Part shown: positions 17,250-28,100 of the stretch, piece by piece
Numbering within the stretch: the first letter of the stretch is position 1
How the letters are laid out: the number at the start of each line of letters is the position of its first letter
Source: an uncultured Bacteroidota bacterium
GTDB lineage: Bacteria; Bacteroidota; Bacteroidia; Bacteroidales; UBA12077
Assembly (NCBI GenBank): GCA_913055635.1
Contig: CAJXLK010000003.1
Span: forward strand, 77,959 to 141,958
DNA: 64,000 nucleotides
Reading direction: 5' to 3'
Notes under the pieces: generated by a model
Databases searched by the model: none
Told to the model about the DNA's origin: nothing
The model's input: the letters and a program-made list of their open reading frames with translations, nothing else
Translations under genes and position numbers: made by a program

Positions 17250-20200
17250 TTAATCCTGCCGCATTTTTTTGCGGATCAGTTCGATGGCTTTCTGCAATTG
17301 AGGGTCGTTCCCTTGGAGGCGGTCCTTGAAGGTGTTGTTCACCCGAATATCGGGCTTCACGCCGGTCATTTCCAGGTCTTCCCCTTCCAGGGTATAGCAA
17401 CCCCAGGCCGGAAGCCGTGTATAGGAGCCATCCACCAGCCGTTTGCCGGAGGTGAAAATGATCCAGCGGTAGGTTTCCGTACCCACCACCGTACCCAGGT
17501 TGAGCGCTTTAAATCCGGCGGCGGTCATTTCAGCATCGCTCAGGCTGTGTTCATTGACCAGCATCACAATGGGTTTGCCGGAAGGGGCAAAATTGGGCTG
17601 GGGCTCCATGCTGCTTCCCCGGAATTTCCACTGCAGATAGGGCCGCTGGGAGAGGAACTGCAACACATCATCGTGTACATTCCCACCCCGATTATACCGC
17701 AGATCAAGGATTAACGCCTCCCGGTGCACCGTTTCAGTGGTCATCTCAATCAAAAACTCCTCCAGGCTGGAGGTGCCCATATCCTTCATATAAACATAAG
17801 CCACTTTGCCATCCGTTTGCTGATCCACTTTCTTCTGCTTTCGGGCAATCCATTCATCATAAAGCAGCCCGTTGAAGCGCCCCGATGAAATGGGATGCAC
17901 CTTCACCTGTAAACTATCTGTGCCCCGGGTGAAGGTCATGGTCATTTCCTGCGGGCGCTCGGCAAAACTGAAACATGCGTTTCGGTTTTGTTCAGGATGA
18001 ACCGGTTCGCCATTGACAGCCACCAGACGGTCGCCGGGTTCCAGCTTTCCGTCGGTCCGGTCCAGCGGCGATTGAGCTACGATCCGCTTTACCTGCCAGG
18101 GATGGTTCCGGTCAAAAACGATGCCGGTGGCCGCCGTCTCCAACGAATAATAAGTCTCTTCCTTTTCCCCCGAAGAATAAAAACCCAGGTGGGAGGCATT
18201 CAACTCACCCAGCATGTCGTTAAAAAGGGTGCGCAGGTTATCTCGGGTGCGCACATGGTCCAGGAAAACCTCATACTTCCGGCGCATCTGCTTCCAGTCA
18301 ACCCCGTGAAAATCTTTGTCGTAAAAGTTTTCCTGAAGAATGGCCCAGTTTTCATAGAACATCTGGTGAAATTCATGGGCCAGTTTTTTGCTGAAACCGT
18401 GTTGGATGTCCATTTTTTCCAGCTCGTTGCTGCCGGGTTTGATCTGGTGAATATTGCCTTCGGAAAGGGTATAATAGTTTTTTCGGGCTTTTACAATGCC
18501 CTCGAAATCCTGGTCGCTGATCTTATGGGTGGTGTTTTCGGCGAAAGGCTTGATTTCTTTTTTCCACAGTCCATAATCCCCGTCATGGGTTGAGCCGAAG
18601 AATACCAGGCTGTGGTCTTTTTTCCGGAACACATAGGGATTGAATTGTTCCGGGGCTTTAACTTCAAGTTGTTCCCATCGCCGGGAGAGTTGTTCCAAAT
18701 CCAGTTTGATTTCGGGATTGAGGCTGTCGTTTTGTTGGGGGTCTTCAAACATTTTTTGGTATTGATCGTATTCGAAGGCCTTTTGAAATTTATACAGGGG
18801 CAGGCGGTATATTCGGCTGTTCTCAGTGCCTCGTGGGAAGGCTGCCTGGTAGCGGTCGCTGGCCAGATAGATGTATTTGCCGTTGGGCGACCAGAATGGC
18901 TGACGTTCGGTGACCCCTGAGCGGGTGAGGTTGTATTTGTTCGCGTTGTTCAGGTTATAGATGAATACATCCTGTTCAAAATTGCGGTAGGCCGTATAGG
19001 TGATGAACTGATCATTGGGGCTGAAGCGGGGTCGGGAGCCCCTGAACCAGAAATCATCTTTGACCAGGAGCCGCGTATTGAAATCTTCCAGGTTCATCAG
19101 CATCAGGCTGTCTTTGCCCTGAATATAGGCCAGGCGGTTTCTTTCATGGTTCATCGACATCAGCCGGTGGGTGCTGGTTTTGTTGGTCAATTGGCGGGGG
19201 GCACTGCCCTTTGCTGCCGAGATGGTGAACAGGTTGGCCCAGCCCCGCTGGGTTTGGGTGAAGACCAGGTTTTTGCTGTCTTGCATCCATTTGACTTCAA
19301 TAACCCGTTCACGTGGATTGGTGCGGAGCTCACGGATGAACCTTCCTTTGTGGTCTGAAACAAAAAGCCGTCCCCGGGCTACAAATGCCAGCTTTTTGCC
19401 GTCAGGGGCCGCATCAAAGGCGGTGATGTTGCCTTTCACCTGGCAATCTTTGCTGGTAGTCAGCTCATCATGGCGGAGAAGGTCGACCGCCAGGGGCCGG
19501 GTTTGACCACTTGAGACATCGTATATATGGGGTTTGTAAGATTTGCAAAAAACGATTTTTTCTCCGTTGGCACTGACCCGGGGCCTGCCTATTGAAGCGG
19601 AAAAGCCGGTGAGCCGCTCCTTTCCCCCATCTTCGAGGGTGTAGAGGTTGTATTCGCCATTCCATCGATCGCTGGCGAAAAACACCTGCCCCTGCCGGTC
19701 AATGGTGGGCCATAAATCTTTTCCCTCAAAAGTGGTATGCTCACGGTACTTGTGTGTTTGCAGGTTGTAGGATTTAATGTCGGGATTGTGCGCACCCCGA
19801 TACTTTTTGCGCTGGGGAAAGCGATAGCTCTCCCATGATTCGGTGAAGTAGAATGTGCTGTCACCGGGATGAGGCGCCAGGTGATGGGGGGTGTTGAAAT
19901 AGTTGCTAAACATGCGCCGTGGCGTGGACCCTTCCCGCGCAACCTGGAAAGAGGCAAACTGGTTGTATCGCTCCGAGGTGAAATAAATGGTTTGACTGTC
20001 CCATGACCAGTTCTCCGGATGATCGGCGGCATCATGCCAGGTGAGCTGCCGGATCTCACCCCCTTCCACCGGCATGACATAAACATCGGCATTGCCGTTT
20101 TTGGTGGCTGAAAAGGCCAGCCATTGCCCATCCGGAGAAAAACACGCATGACTTTCAACCCCTTCCATAGCCGTTATCCGGTAGGCGTCTTCCTGGTTCA

Positions 20201-20366
20201 CCCCGGTGCGCCACAGATCATTTCCGTAGGTGAATACTACCGTCTCCCCATCCGGAGAAATGCTGGGATCGGTCATGAAGTGTATGTTGTTTTCGTTTTG
20301 AGCCTGGGTTGCCAGAGCCGCCATTAGCAACATCATGAGCCCGGCTGTAAAAGAGGGTGTTGTCAT
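17250..20366 (-). CDS. Exported tricorn-like S41 protease
   Basis: 1038 residues with an N-terminal signal peptide (1-22, ending ATQAQ). The first ~560 residues contain WD/PD40-type propeller blades (repeated SPDGETVVF, SPDGQWLAF, SANGEKIVF, SPNDQFITY and SPNGKYIYLASDR). A helical C1-like segment follows, then a PDZ domain around 770-830 (GIVFDRNHPWQVKRIV...LEPGDRLVAVNGEPV). The S41 catalytic core comes last. The nucleophile region NEHSLSDAEM sits about residue 950, in the position of the tricorn GSD serine. This is the periplasmic Bacteroidota form of tricorn protease, expected to cut peptides into small fragments. It stands alone, convergent with nrfA. Confidence 0.88.
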   Translation of the reverse strand: MTTPSFTAGLMMLLMAALATQAQNENNIHFMTDPSISPDGETVVFTYGNDLWRTGVNQEDAYRITAMEGVESHACFSPDGQWLAFSATKNGNADVYVMPVEGGEIRQLTWHDAADHPENWSWDSQTIYFTSERYNQFASFQVAREGSTPRRMFSNYFNTPHHLAPHPGDSTFYFTESWESYRFPQRKKYRGAHNPDIKSYNLQTHKYREHTTFEGKDLWPTIDRQGQVFFASDRWNGEYNLYTLEDGGKERLTGFSASIGRPRVSANGEKIVFCKSYKPHIYDVSSGQTRPLAVDLLRHDELTTSKDCQVKGNITAFDAAPDGKKLAFVARGRLFVSDHKGRFIRELRTNPRERVIEVKWMQDSKNLVFTQTQRGWANLFTISAAKGSAPRQLTNKTSTHRLMSMNHERNRLAYIQGKDSLMLMNLEDFNTRLLVKDDFWFRGSRPRFSPNDQFITYTAYRNFEQDVFIYNLNNANKYNLTRSGVTERQPFWSPNGKYIYLASDRYQAAFPRGTENSRIYRLPLYKFQKAFEYDQYQKMFEDPQQNDSLNPEIKLDLEQLSRRWEQLEVKAPEQFNPYVFRKKDHSLVFFGSTHDGDYGLWKKEIKPFAENTTHKISDQDFEGIVKARKNYYTLSEGNIHQIKPGSNELEKMDIQHGFSKKLAHEFHQMFYENWAILQENFYDKDFHGVDWKQMRRKYEVFLDHVRTRDNLRTLFNDMLGELNASHLGFYSSGEKEETYYSLETAATGIVFDRNHPWQVKRIVAQSPLDRTDGKLEPGDRLVAVNGEPVHPEQNRNACFSFAERPQEMTMTFTRGTDSLQVKVHPISSGRFNGLLYDEWIARKQKKVDQQTDGKVAYVYMKDMGTSSLEEFLIEMTTETVHREALILDLRYNRGGNVHDDVLQFLSQRPYLQWKFRGSSMEPQPNFAPSGKPIVMLVNEHSLSDAEMTAAGFKALNLGTVVGTETYRWIIFTSGKRLVDGSYTRLPAWGCYTLEGEDLEMTGVKPDIRVNNTFKDRLQGNDPQLQKAIELIRKKMRQD

Positions 20367-20690
20367 AGTCTTCTGATATTTAATGTTTTTTGTCTTTTGG
20401 GTTTTTGGAATTGTGCTTGAGTCAAAGCGATGTTTTGATGGGGCACTTTATATGAGTTTTTGATGGGACATTGTTAAGGTTGTGTTCGTGTCATAAAAGG
20501 GCGGGGTCGGCCCCGGTGTTGGGTGGGTTAGCCATTTGAATTTGTATTGCTTCTTCATTTTATCTAGGTTAGATGTGTTTTGGCAGGGGTGGTTTAAATC
20601 CGGATGGCTTATAATATGGTTCCCCGGGGAAGTGTTTGACAAATCGAATAAAAGTGATATTATCGGGTGAATGAATAAATTTTTGTTGTC
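20367..20690. other. Intergenic region between divergent protease and phosphatase genes
   Basis: 324 bases with no credible gene. The only signal noted is the promoter candidate at 20636-20663. Confidence 0.5.
20636..20663 (+). promoter_or_regulatory. Candidate sigma-70-like promoter for the small phosphatase
   Basis: TTGACA (20636-20641), a 16-base spacer and TATTAT (20658-20663) lie 27 bases before the ATG at 20691. The form is of the E. coli type rather than the Bacteroidota -33/-7 type, so it may be fortuitous. Confidence 0.3.
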
Positions 20691-21047
20691 ATGAAAAAAT
20701 CTGTTTACCTGTTTGTCTGTATGGCCAATATGCAGCGCAGCCCTACGGCCGAGACAGTTTGCAAAGGGTTGGCCCGGGAAAGCAACCTGCCGGTTGAATG
20801 TGTTTCGGCAGGACTTTCTCCAATGGCTGTACAGCCCGTTAACAAGGATTTGGTCCAAAAAGCCGATTTGATATTTGTGATGGAGCATTTTATGAAAGAG
20901 GTGATCATGCGCGATTATGATGTTGAAGCGGGGCGTATACTTGTTTTTAATATTCCCGATGTTTATGAGCAGGATGATCCGGTGCTGGTCAAACAACTGC
21001 GGGATGCCATGGAACCTTATTTCCGAAAGGGCGCGGAAGGATCATAA
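20691..21047 (+). CDS. Short low-molecular-weight protein tyrosine phosphatase-like protein
   Basis: 118 residues. It opens with the phosphate-binding loop VCMANMQRSPTAE: the CX5R motif is Cys10 to Arg16. An ADLIFVMEHFMKE segment and a C-terminal QDDP follow; the latter is a candidate for the general-acid loop. Classical LMW-PTPs have about 150 residues, so this is a compact form similar to those found in archaea and other environmental bacteria. It should dephosphorylate phosphotyrosine or related phospho-compounds in the cytoplasm. It is followed directly by five copies of the 17-bp palindrome. Confidence 0.75.
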   Translation: MKKSVYLFVCMANMQRSPTAETVCKGLARESNLPVECVSAGLSPMAVQPVNKDLVQKADLIFVMEHFMKEVIMRDYDVEAGRILVFNIPDVYEQDDPVLVKQLRDAMEPYFRKGAEGS

Positions 21048-21063
21048 ATTGACCCCGTAAACG

Positions 21064-21211
21064 ACCCCGCTTAGCGGGGTCGGAATGAACCCCGCTTAGC
21101 GGGGTCTAACCCGAAATGAACCCCGCTTAGCGGGGGTAGGAAGCGAGTGGGGTATGTATGACCCCGCTTAGCGGGGGTAAAACCAGGCGGTATGACCCCG
21201 CTTAGCGGGGT
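21064..21211. repeat. Cluster of five 17-bp palindromes (ACCCCGCTTAGCGGGGT family)
   Basis: Copies at 21064-21080, 21089-21105, 21120-21137, 21161-21178 and 21195-21211. All have the central TTA on the + strand, meaning the same orientation as the upstream gene. Two have one extra G in the right arm. Each forms a 7-bp stem with a 3-base loop, and several extend to GACCCC...GGGGTC. The spacers between copies are unrelated in length and sequence. Confidence 0.95.
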
Positions 21212-21320
21212 CGGACCAGGATGCCAACAATAATCCTTGGCCATGATTATGTTGGATTGATAAATAATCATTAACTTGAATGCTAAATGCCGTGATCATT
21301 TTGAATAAGCCTTTATACGA

Positions 21321-22403
21321 ATGAAGTATGCTGTAGATCTGGGCAGGCCTTTTGGAATAAGGGTATCGGTCCATTGGACTTTTTTGTTGATCATTGCCTG
21401 GGTGATTTTCATTGATCTCCAGCAAGGCCTTGATCTGCAACAAATTGTTTTTTCCGTGTTGTTTGTCCTGGCGATATTTGTGTGCGTGGTTTTGCATGAG
21501 CTTTCTCATTCACTGATGGCCCGGCGTTATGGGATCAACACCCGGAGCATCACCCTTTTGCCCATTGGCGGGGTGGCTGATCTGGAAAAGATGCCGGACG
21601 ATCCCCGGCAGGAGTTGGCTGTGTCTTTAGCCGGCCCCCTCATGAATATTGCCATCGCTTTGGTGCTTTGGCTGTTTTTGGCCATGACCGGTGGGCTTGA
21701 CTTTGAACCCTCCAATTTCCAGGAGATCAACCATTCCAATTTCCTGCTGATTTTGATGCTGGCCAATCTGATGCTGGCCCTGTTCAACCTGATACCGGCC
21801 TTTCCCATGGACGGCGGGCGGGTTTTCCGCTCCCTGCTCGCCCTTAAGATGGCACGCGACCAGGCCACCTATGTGGCCATGAACATTGGCAAGATGTTTG
21901 CCTTTTTTATTGCCCTTTGGGGCCTCTATACCAACCCTTTCCTGATTTTTATTGCCATTTTCATTTATATCGGGGCCCAGCGCGAATACGAGCTGGTGAA
22001 GTATTCTTCCGTCCTGGCTGGTTATACGGTTGAACATGTTTTGATGCATGAATACACCCCCCTGCATCCTGATGATCCCATCAGACGGGCCGTGGATATT
22101 CTGCTGGATGGCCCCGAACAACGCTTTATTGTCACGGAAGCCGGAAAAGTCCGGGGCATTCTTACCCGCAATGATATCATCCAGGGATTGACCCGCTATG
22201 ACCAGCAGGTGGCCATCCGTAATATTATGAACACCGGGGTGACCACTTTCTCCCATGATACGTCCCTGGAAAAGGCCTATGAGCAGATGAGAACCCAGCA
22301 AATCACCATGGCACCCGTATTAAAGGGTGAACAACTGGCCGGGATCATCGATATGGACAACATCAATGAATTCCTTATGGTCCGCAGGGCTCTGCGAAGA
22401 TGA
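21321..22403 (+). CDS. Site-2 protease family M50 metalloprotease with two CBS domains
   Basis: 360 residues. The N-terminal ~220 form a polytopic membrane zinc protease: HExxH is His59-Glu60-Leu-Ser-His63, and the third zinc ligand motif is FPMDGGRVFR with Asp164. The C-terminal ~130 residues are a CBS pair (VEHVLMHEYTPLHPDDPI..., IRNIMNTGVTTFSHDTS...). This is the SpoIVFB-like Rip3 architecture, in which the CBS domains may bind adenine nucleotides and control cleavage of membrane substrates, often anti-sigma factors. No anti-sigma factor is nearby. It begins about 110 bases after the palindrome cluster, probably with its own promoter. Confidence 0.9.
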   Translation: MKYAVDLGRPFGIRVSVHWTFLLIIAWVIFIDLQQGLDLQQIVFSVLFVLAIFVCVVLHELSHSLMARRYGINTRSITLLPIGGVADLEKMPDDPRQELAVSLAGPLMNIAIALVLWLFLAMTGGLDFEPSNFQEINHSNFLLILMLANLMLALFNLIPAFPMDGGRVFRSLLALKMARDQATYVAMNIGKMFAFFIALWGLYTNPFLIFIAIFIYIGAQREYELVKYSSVLAGYTVEHVLMHEYTPLHPDDPIRRAVDILLDGPEQRFIVTEAGKVRGILTRNDIIQGLTRYDQQVAIRNIMNTGVTTFSHDTSLEKAYEQMRTQQITMAPVLKGEQLAGIIDMDNINEFLMVRRALRR

Positions 22404-22693
22404 TCAACCCTTTCAAAGCGGATGAACCCTTGCAAAAGGTCTGGAAAGCGTCAATCTTCAAATTTGGGGTGGATTCAACCACCATCATCCACTGGCAGGG
22501 TTTACCCGCTCCGATATAAACCATCGCATTTTTCCTACAAAATATCCGGCTCCTGTTTTTGATTTAACAGCTAAACTTGCTATCTTGCTGATTTAGACAT
22601 TGCCCGTTCCATCCCGTGCGCGTGTCATTTACTTCGGGGGTATGGAAAGGAACAAAAACGGACAAAAATCTATTAAAACCTAAATATTACAAT

Positions 22694-23902
22694 ATGAGCA
22701 ACCTGAACCGAAGAGCCTTTTTGAAGACCTCAGTTCTTGGAGCTGCTGGTGCTTTTGTTGCCAACCGCCTGACCGGTGCCGAAAAGATTACACCGGTTGG
22801 CCGGGAGATGCAAAAGGGAAAAGTCATTAAACGGCAGTTGGGCAATACCGATATTGAACTGCCCATTGTCAGTTATGGGGTAATGGAGGCGAAAAATCCC
22901 AGCCTGATCAAGGCCGCTATGGAAACCGGTTTCCAGCATTTCGACACCGCCCATGTCTATCAGCGCGGCAACAATGAAAAAATGCTGGGAAAGGTCCTGA
23001 AGGAGTATCCCCGCAAATCGTTCACCATTGCTACAAAAGTGCCACCCGAGGAAAAAGACCGGGAAACGGGCCATCTGAAAAGCGGAACCACCAAGAAAGC
23101 TTTTCTCGATAAGCTCGATATCAGCCTGGAGCGGTTGCAAATGGATTATGTCGACATCCTTTACGTGCACAGCATTTCAGCCAGGCAGGCGGCCCTTTAT
23201 GAGCCCATCCTCGATGCCCTGAAAACAGCCAAGAAGCAGGGGAAAGCCCGCTATATCGGCCTTTCTACCCATAAAAATGAACCCGAAGTCATCCAGGCTG
23301 CCATCGATAGTGGTGTGTATGAGGTGATTCTGACGGCTTACAATTTTAAACAGGACCACCGCGATCAAATGAATAAGATGATCGCCAAAGCTGCCGACGC
23401 CGGGATCGGTATTGTGGGGATGAAATCCATGGCCGGGGGAAGCCTGGGGAAAGATGCCGATAAACCGGTGGATTTCAAGGCAGCCCTGAAATGGGTGCTC
23501 AATAATCCCAATGTCCATACCACCATTCCGGGGATCATCAATTTTGAGCACCTCCGTCAAAATTTCTCGGTTATGGAGCATCTGGAACTGACCCCGGAGG
23601 AAGAGCGCTTCCTTTCCATGGCTTCCGCAGAAAAAGGTTTGTATTGCAATGGATGTGAAACCTGTAAGGCGGAATGCCGCAAAAACCTGCCCATCCCTGA
23701 AATGATGCGGGCTTATATGTATGCCTATGGATACCGGGAAATGAAAAAGGCCAAACAAGTTCTCCAGGAGCATGACATCCGCGATAACCCCTGCAGCGAT
23801 TGTTCCATCTGTACGGCAAGGTGTGTTAAGGGATTTGACGTTCCTTCCAAATTGGCCGATATCAGCCGGATATCAAAAATGCCTGATGATTTCCTTGTTT
23901 AA
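22694..23902 (+). CDS. Tat-exported aldo/keto reductase with two C-terminal Fe-S motifs
   Basis: 402 residues. It starts with a twin-arginine signal, NRRAFLKTSVLGAAGAF (residues 4-20). The aldo/keto reductase TIM barrel shows FDTAHVYQ (Asp and Tyr of the tetrad), ATKVPPE (Lys) and YVDILYVHS (His). The C-terminal ~80 residues carry two CxxCxxCxxxC groups, CNGCETCKAEC and CSDCSICTARC, typical of the ferredoxin-like tail in this subfamily. It probably works in or across the periplasm as a redox enzyme of unknown substrate. ATG 22694 is chosen because it starts the Tat signal; a GTG upstream is not supported. It is followed by a small exported protein 18 bases later, likely co-transcribed. Confidence 0.87.
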   Translation: MSNLNRRAFLKTSVLGAAGAFVANRLTGAEKITPVGREMQKGKVIKRQLGNTDIELPIVSYGVMEAKNPSLIKAAMETGFQHFDTAHVYQRGNNEKMLGKVLKEYPRKSFTIATKVPPEEKDRETGHLKSGTTKKAFLDKLDISLERLQMDYVDILYVHSISARQAALYEPILDALKTAKKQGKARYIGLSTHKNEPEVIQAAIDSGVYEVILTAYNFKQDHRDQMNKMIAKAADAGIGIVGMKSMAGGSLGKDADKPVDFKAALKWVLNNPNVHTTIPGIINFEHLRQNFSVMEHLELTPEEERFLSMASAEKGLYCNGCETCKAECRKNLPIPEMMRAYMYAYGYREMKKAKQVLQEHDIRDNPCSDCSICTARCVKGFDVPSKLADISRISKMPDDFLV

Positions 23903-23920
23903 TCCAAATTGATTGAGACC

Positions 23921-24790
23921 ATGAACCGACAACTATTTAAACATGCCTTGTTTGTAAGCCTTGCCCTTTTGGTCATCGCGGCCCATTCAGCCCGCGGGGA
24001 TGAGAAAAAGGAAAGGCTTTTTCCCGCCATGGATGGCTGGGAACTGCAAATAGGCGATAAGGTTTATAACCCCGGTAACCTGTGGAATATCATCAACGGG
24101 GCGGCCGATGCCTATCTGAGCTATGACTTTCAAAAGTTATATACGGCCGAATATTTCAATGACCAGGATCAGCGCCTGAAAGTCTATGTCTTTCAGCACA
24201 GCAGCCCGACCAATGCTTTTGGGATCTACTCCCAGGAAAGAAATCCCGATTATGATTTTGTCTCAGTAGGGGCCCAGGGCTTCAAAGATCAGTACGCCTA
24301 TTATTTTATTACCGGACCTTACTATGTCCAAATATCCACCAATGCTGAAAAGATGGGTTCGGCCATGGATAAGTTGGCCCGGCAAATCGACCACAAACTG
24401 AATACATCGGATCAGTTGCCCGGGCAGCTTGAGCTGTTGCCCCAAAAAGGGAGAATGAAGAATACAGAAAAATACATCGCAGCCAATTATATGGGTTACA
24501 GCTATCTGAAGTCTGCCTATGTGGCCGATTATAAGCGTAAAGACCAGCGTTTTAAGGTCTTCGTCCTGGCTCCCGACAGCCAGCAATCGGCCGGCGACAT
24601 GCTTTCCCGTTACCTGGATTTTTTGGAGCATCCAAAGGACAAAAGACACCAGGATGTCATCCAGGTGGAAGATCCCTATAACGGCAGCATCTGGCTTTAT
24701 CCCCATGATAACTATCTGGCCGGTGTCATTGGCGGCAATGAGGAATTGAAAAAACAATACATCGAGCTGCTTAAAGCAAATCTCAAATAG
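23921..24790 (+). CDS. Exported DUF6599-like protein
   Basis: 289 residues starting at ATG 23921, with a signal peptide of about 26 residues (ALFVSLALLVIAAHSARG). The mature part contains two similar halves: a YNPGNLWNIINGAADAYLSYDF segment near 50-70 and a YMGYSYLKSAYVADYKRKDQRFKVFVL segment further on. This matches what I remember of DUF6599 proteins, which have no assigned function. It follows the Tat-exported aldo/keto reductase by 18 bases, so the two probably form an operon and act together in the periplasm. This assignment is by recollection of the family pattern, not by a search. Confidence 0.65.
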   Translation: MNRQLFKHALFVSLALLVIAAHSARGDEKKERLFPAMDGWELQIGDKVYNPGNLWNIINGAADAYLSYDFQKLYTAEYFNDQDQRLKVYVFQHSSPTNAFGIYSQERNPDYDFVSVGAQGFKDQYAYYFITGPYYVQISTNAEKMGSAMDKLARQIDHKLNTSDQLPGQLELLPQKGRMKNTEKYIAANYMGYSYLKSAYVADYKRKDQRFKVFVLAPDSQQSAGDMLSRYLDFLEHPKDKRHQDVIQVEDPYNGSIWLYPHDNYLAGVIGGNEELKKQYIELLKANLK

Positions 24791-25141
24791 TTTTACTATC
24801 TTTATCATTGCCTTTGTTTTTTTAGCTTTTTTGCACTTTTGGGCTGATGTTTACCATGCTGCTTTAGTTGGGGTGCGGAAGTAAACCCGCATTTAGGTGC
24901 CCGCCTGAAAAGGAAGGGGACTATGTAGGTGGTTTCCTTGATGAGGCAGTCGTCAACAATGAGTGGATGTTCCCCGGTCTTTAGATGGTGCCTGCTGCAT
25001 GGAGGAACCTGGCAACAAGGATATGAATGAAACAGGTGCTCTTTATTGAGTGACAAGAATTAGTTCAAGGGTGGGTTAAGCAATCAATTGTGAATTCAGT
25101 TTGACAGGTTCATCCCTTTTTATCAATACTTTATCCGTATA
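24791..25141. other. 351-bp intergenic region upstream of the debranching enzyme
   Basis: No credible gene. A weak, diverged member of the 58-bp dispersed family lies around 24990-25040 (TGCATGGAGGAACCTGGCAA followed by CAAGGATATGAA). Confidence 0.45.
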
Positions 25142-28100
25142 ATGGGGCAAGCAGAATTGATACAAACACCACAGCCCGGTACCTATCATATTTACCGGGA
25201 GGGAGATTTTTTGGACATTACCCTGAGGGTACCTTCTCACTGGCAGGGGCGGGCTTATCTGCGCACCAGCTTGTTTGCCCCGAAACATAAGTTGCGTGAA
25301 ATCATCGATTATACGGAGCAGGGTTCTCCCAGGCGTTTCCAGGAATGGGGCGATTTTCAGATGCAGCGCGAGGGCTCGGATACCTTTGTCATCTCTGTTC
25401 CCCTGGTGAGTGTGGGATTTTTTGAAGCGAAAGCTTTTTTCCTGCCTGAAGGCGAATATGAGCCCGTGTGGCCCGGGGGCGATAACCTTTTTGTCAAGAT
25501 TGAACCGGCCGATTCGGTCATCAGCAATTCTATCTATTCGGCATTTGTGCGGCTTTTCATAGGCGAGCAGGCCATAAGCCATATCCGCAGGGAGCTTGGC
25601 CAGTTGGGCGATGTTAAGAACAAGGACTATGCCCTTATTCCCGATTCAGGAAAATTCAGAGATTTAGCCCAACAGGTCGACTTCATCGTTGATACCCTGG
25701 GCTTTGACATCATTATGCTGCTGCCGGTTCATCCTACCCCCACCACCTATGCCCGGATGGGCTTGTTTGGCAGCCCCTATGCCGCCCTGGATTTTATGAA
25801 TGTTGATCCGGCCCTGGCTGAGTTTGATAAGCTAACCACCCCCATGGAACAGTTTGGTGAATTGATTGATGCGGTTCATGCCAAGCATGCCCGGATTTTT
25901 ATGGATATTCCGGTCAACCACACCGGCTGGGCCTCACAGCTTCAGGTGCACCATCCGGAATATTTCGTCAAATCTTCCTCGGGAAAATTTGTCTCACCCG
26001 GTGCATGGGGTGTAACATGGAGCGATTTGGCCAAGCTTGATTATGACCAGCCCGGGCTTTGGCGATATATGGCCGAGGTGTTCCTGTTCTGGTGCAGTAA
26101 AGGGGTGGACGGTTTCCGTTGCGACGCCGGTTATATGATCCCTCCCGAAGCCTGGCTCTATATCACTGCCCGGGTGAAAAGGGAATATCCCTCCACCATC
26201 TTCCTGCTCGAAGGCTTGGGCGGTAAGGTTTCCACCACCGAGAAGTTGCTCACCGAATGCAACCTGGATTGGGCCTATTCCGAGATGTTTCAAAATTATG
26301 ACCAGGGCCAGATGGAATGGTATATTGACGAATATGCCCGCACAACTTTCTCCAAAGGGCCCCTGGTGAATTTCTCCGAGACCCATGATAACAATCGCCT
26401 GGCGGCTGTCTCCCATGATTTCTCCCGTCTGCGCAACGCCCTGACGGCCCTTCTCTCCGATACCGGAACTTTTGGCATGTCTTGCGGGGTGGAATGGTTT
26501 GCCCATGAAAAAATCGATGTGCACCGCCTAACCAGTATGAATTGGGGCAATCCGGATAACCAGATCTCCTGGATCCGAAAACTCAACAACATCATTAAAA
26601 CCCATCCGGCTTTTCAAGCCGGCAGTTCGCTTGAAAAAATTCATACCAGCCATACCAACAGCATTGCCTATAAGCGCTATTCACCCGATAAAAAGCATAC
26701 CCTGATCATCCTGGCCAATCTGAATGACCAGCCCAACGAACTGTTTGTCGACATCCGCTACAGCCGCGAAATGTATGAAAATTCGCAGGATTTGCTCTCT
26801 GGAGAGGACCTGGTCTGGAAAAACTGGGGCAATGAGTTTCGCATTCAACTCAAACCCCATCAGGTGGCTGCCGTTTGTAGTGATCCTTCCTATCACCGCC
26901 AGGTGGTCGACCAGCGGGTGGATGCTTTTATTAGAAAGACCAAATCAGAGCGGCTTCTTAAGCTGCAGGTAATGAAACTCTTCCTCTCTGATGGTTACGA
27001 GCTTTCAGAGCAATGGGTGGAAGAGCGCACGGGTGAGTTTGAAGCAGACCCCTATGGCTTTTTCTTTGCCCATTTCACCCGGCGGCCTCCCGTGGTGCAA
27101 TGGTCGCATCCGCGCGATGTCCGACGCATGGTGATCGTGCCATCCGGCACACCGGTGATGGTAATGGCCGGCCATTATTTTCGTTTCCGCATACGCAATA
27201 CCGCCAAGGTCATTGAGCATGGGGAGGGGTTTTACCTGCGCGAGGGTCAATACGTGTCCATCATACCGCCCGGGGTTTTTGATACTCCGAACCACAGGTA
27301 TTATCTGGAGATTGAAGTGTATGACGGGGAAAGCGTCAGGCGTGATACGGGACATTTGATGGTGGCCTCAGCGGGTATGTTTGACCTGCAGGAAACCTTT
27401 CACCGGGATGCTATCCGGAAGGATCCAGCACTTTGCGCCCTCTCGGTCAATGAGGGCGGAGGTGTCAGCATTGCCCGGGGCGCCTTTTCTGCCTTGCAAA
27501 GCAAATATGATGGGTTGATTGCCGCCAATCTGAACCCGGGTCATCCTGAAGACCGTTATATTATGCTGACCCGCCTGCGGGGATGGGCCGTCTGTAAAGG
27601 TTTTTCACGAGCCCTGGGCCCTGAGTATCAGCACCGTTTTGTCCACCGCGATAATACCACCCAATACTACTTTGAAATGCCTGCTGGCGGAGGTTTATTC
27701 ATTCCCCTTTGGTTAACAATGGATTATGATCACAGCGCCGATCATTTGCGCCTGGTCGTTAAGCGTGAGGCATCGGCCAACGCCTCCACCCCCGCCGATG
27801 ATGTGCCGGTGAAGGTGATTCTGCGGCCCGATATGGAAAGCCGAAACCACCATCATCTGACCAAGGCTTTTACCGGTCCTGAACAGGACTGGCCCAACCG
27901 GATACAGGAGCACTCCGGGGGCTTTGTCTTTGACCGGGAGGATAAAAAGTTGCGGGTGGAGCTTGCCCCGGGCCAATTTGTCCGGGAAGATGAATGGCAG
28001 TATATGGTTAACCGGCCGCTGGAGGTGGAAAGAGGCATGGATGGCAATGGCGATTTGTACAGTCCGGGGTATTTCCGTGTGGATCTCACCGGCGGCCAGC

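Noticed and set aside
21064-21211. Palindrome cluster as a CRISPR array or as ordinary intrinsic terminators
   Set aside because: Spacers are irregular in length and there are no cas genes. Only the copy at 63766 has a T run after it, and that is in the direction opposite to the gene it ends.
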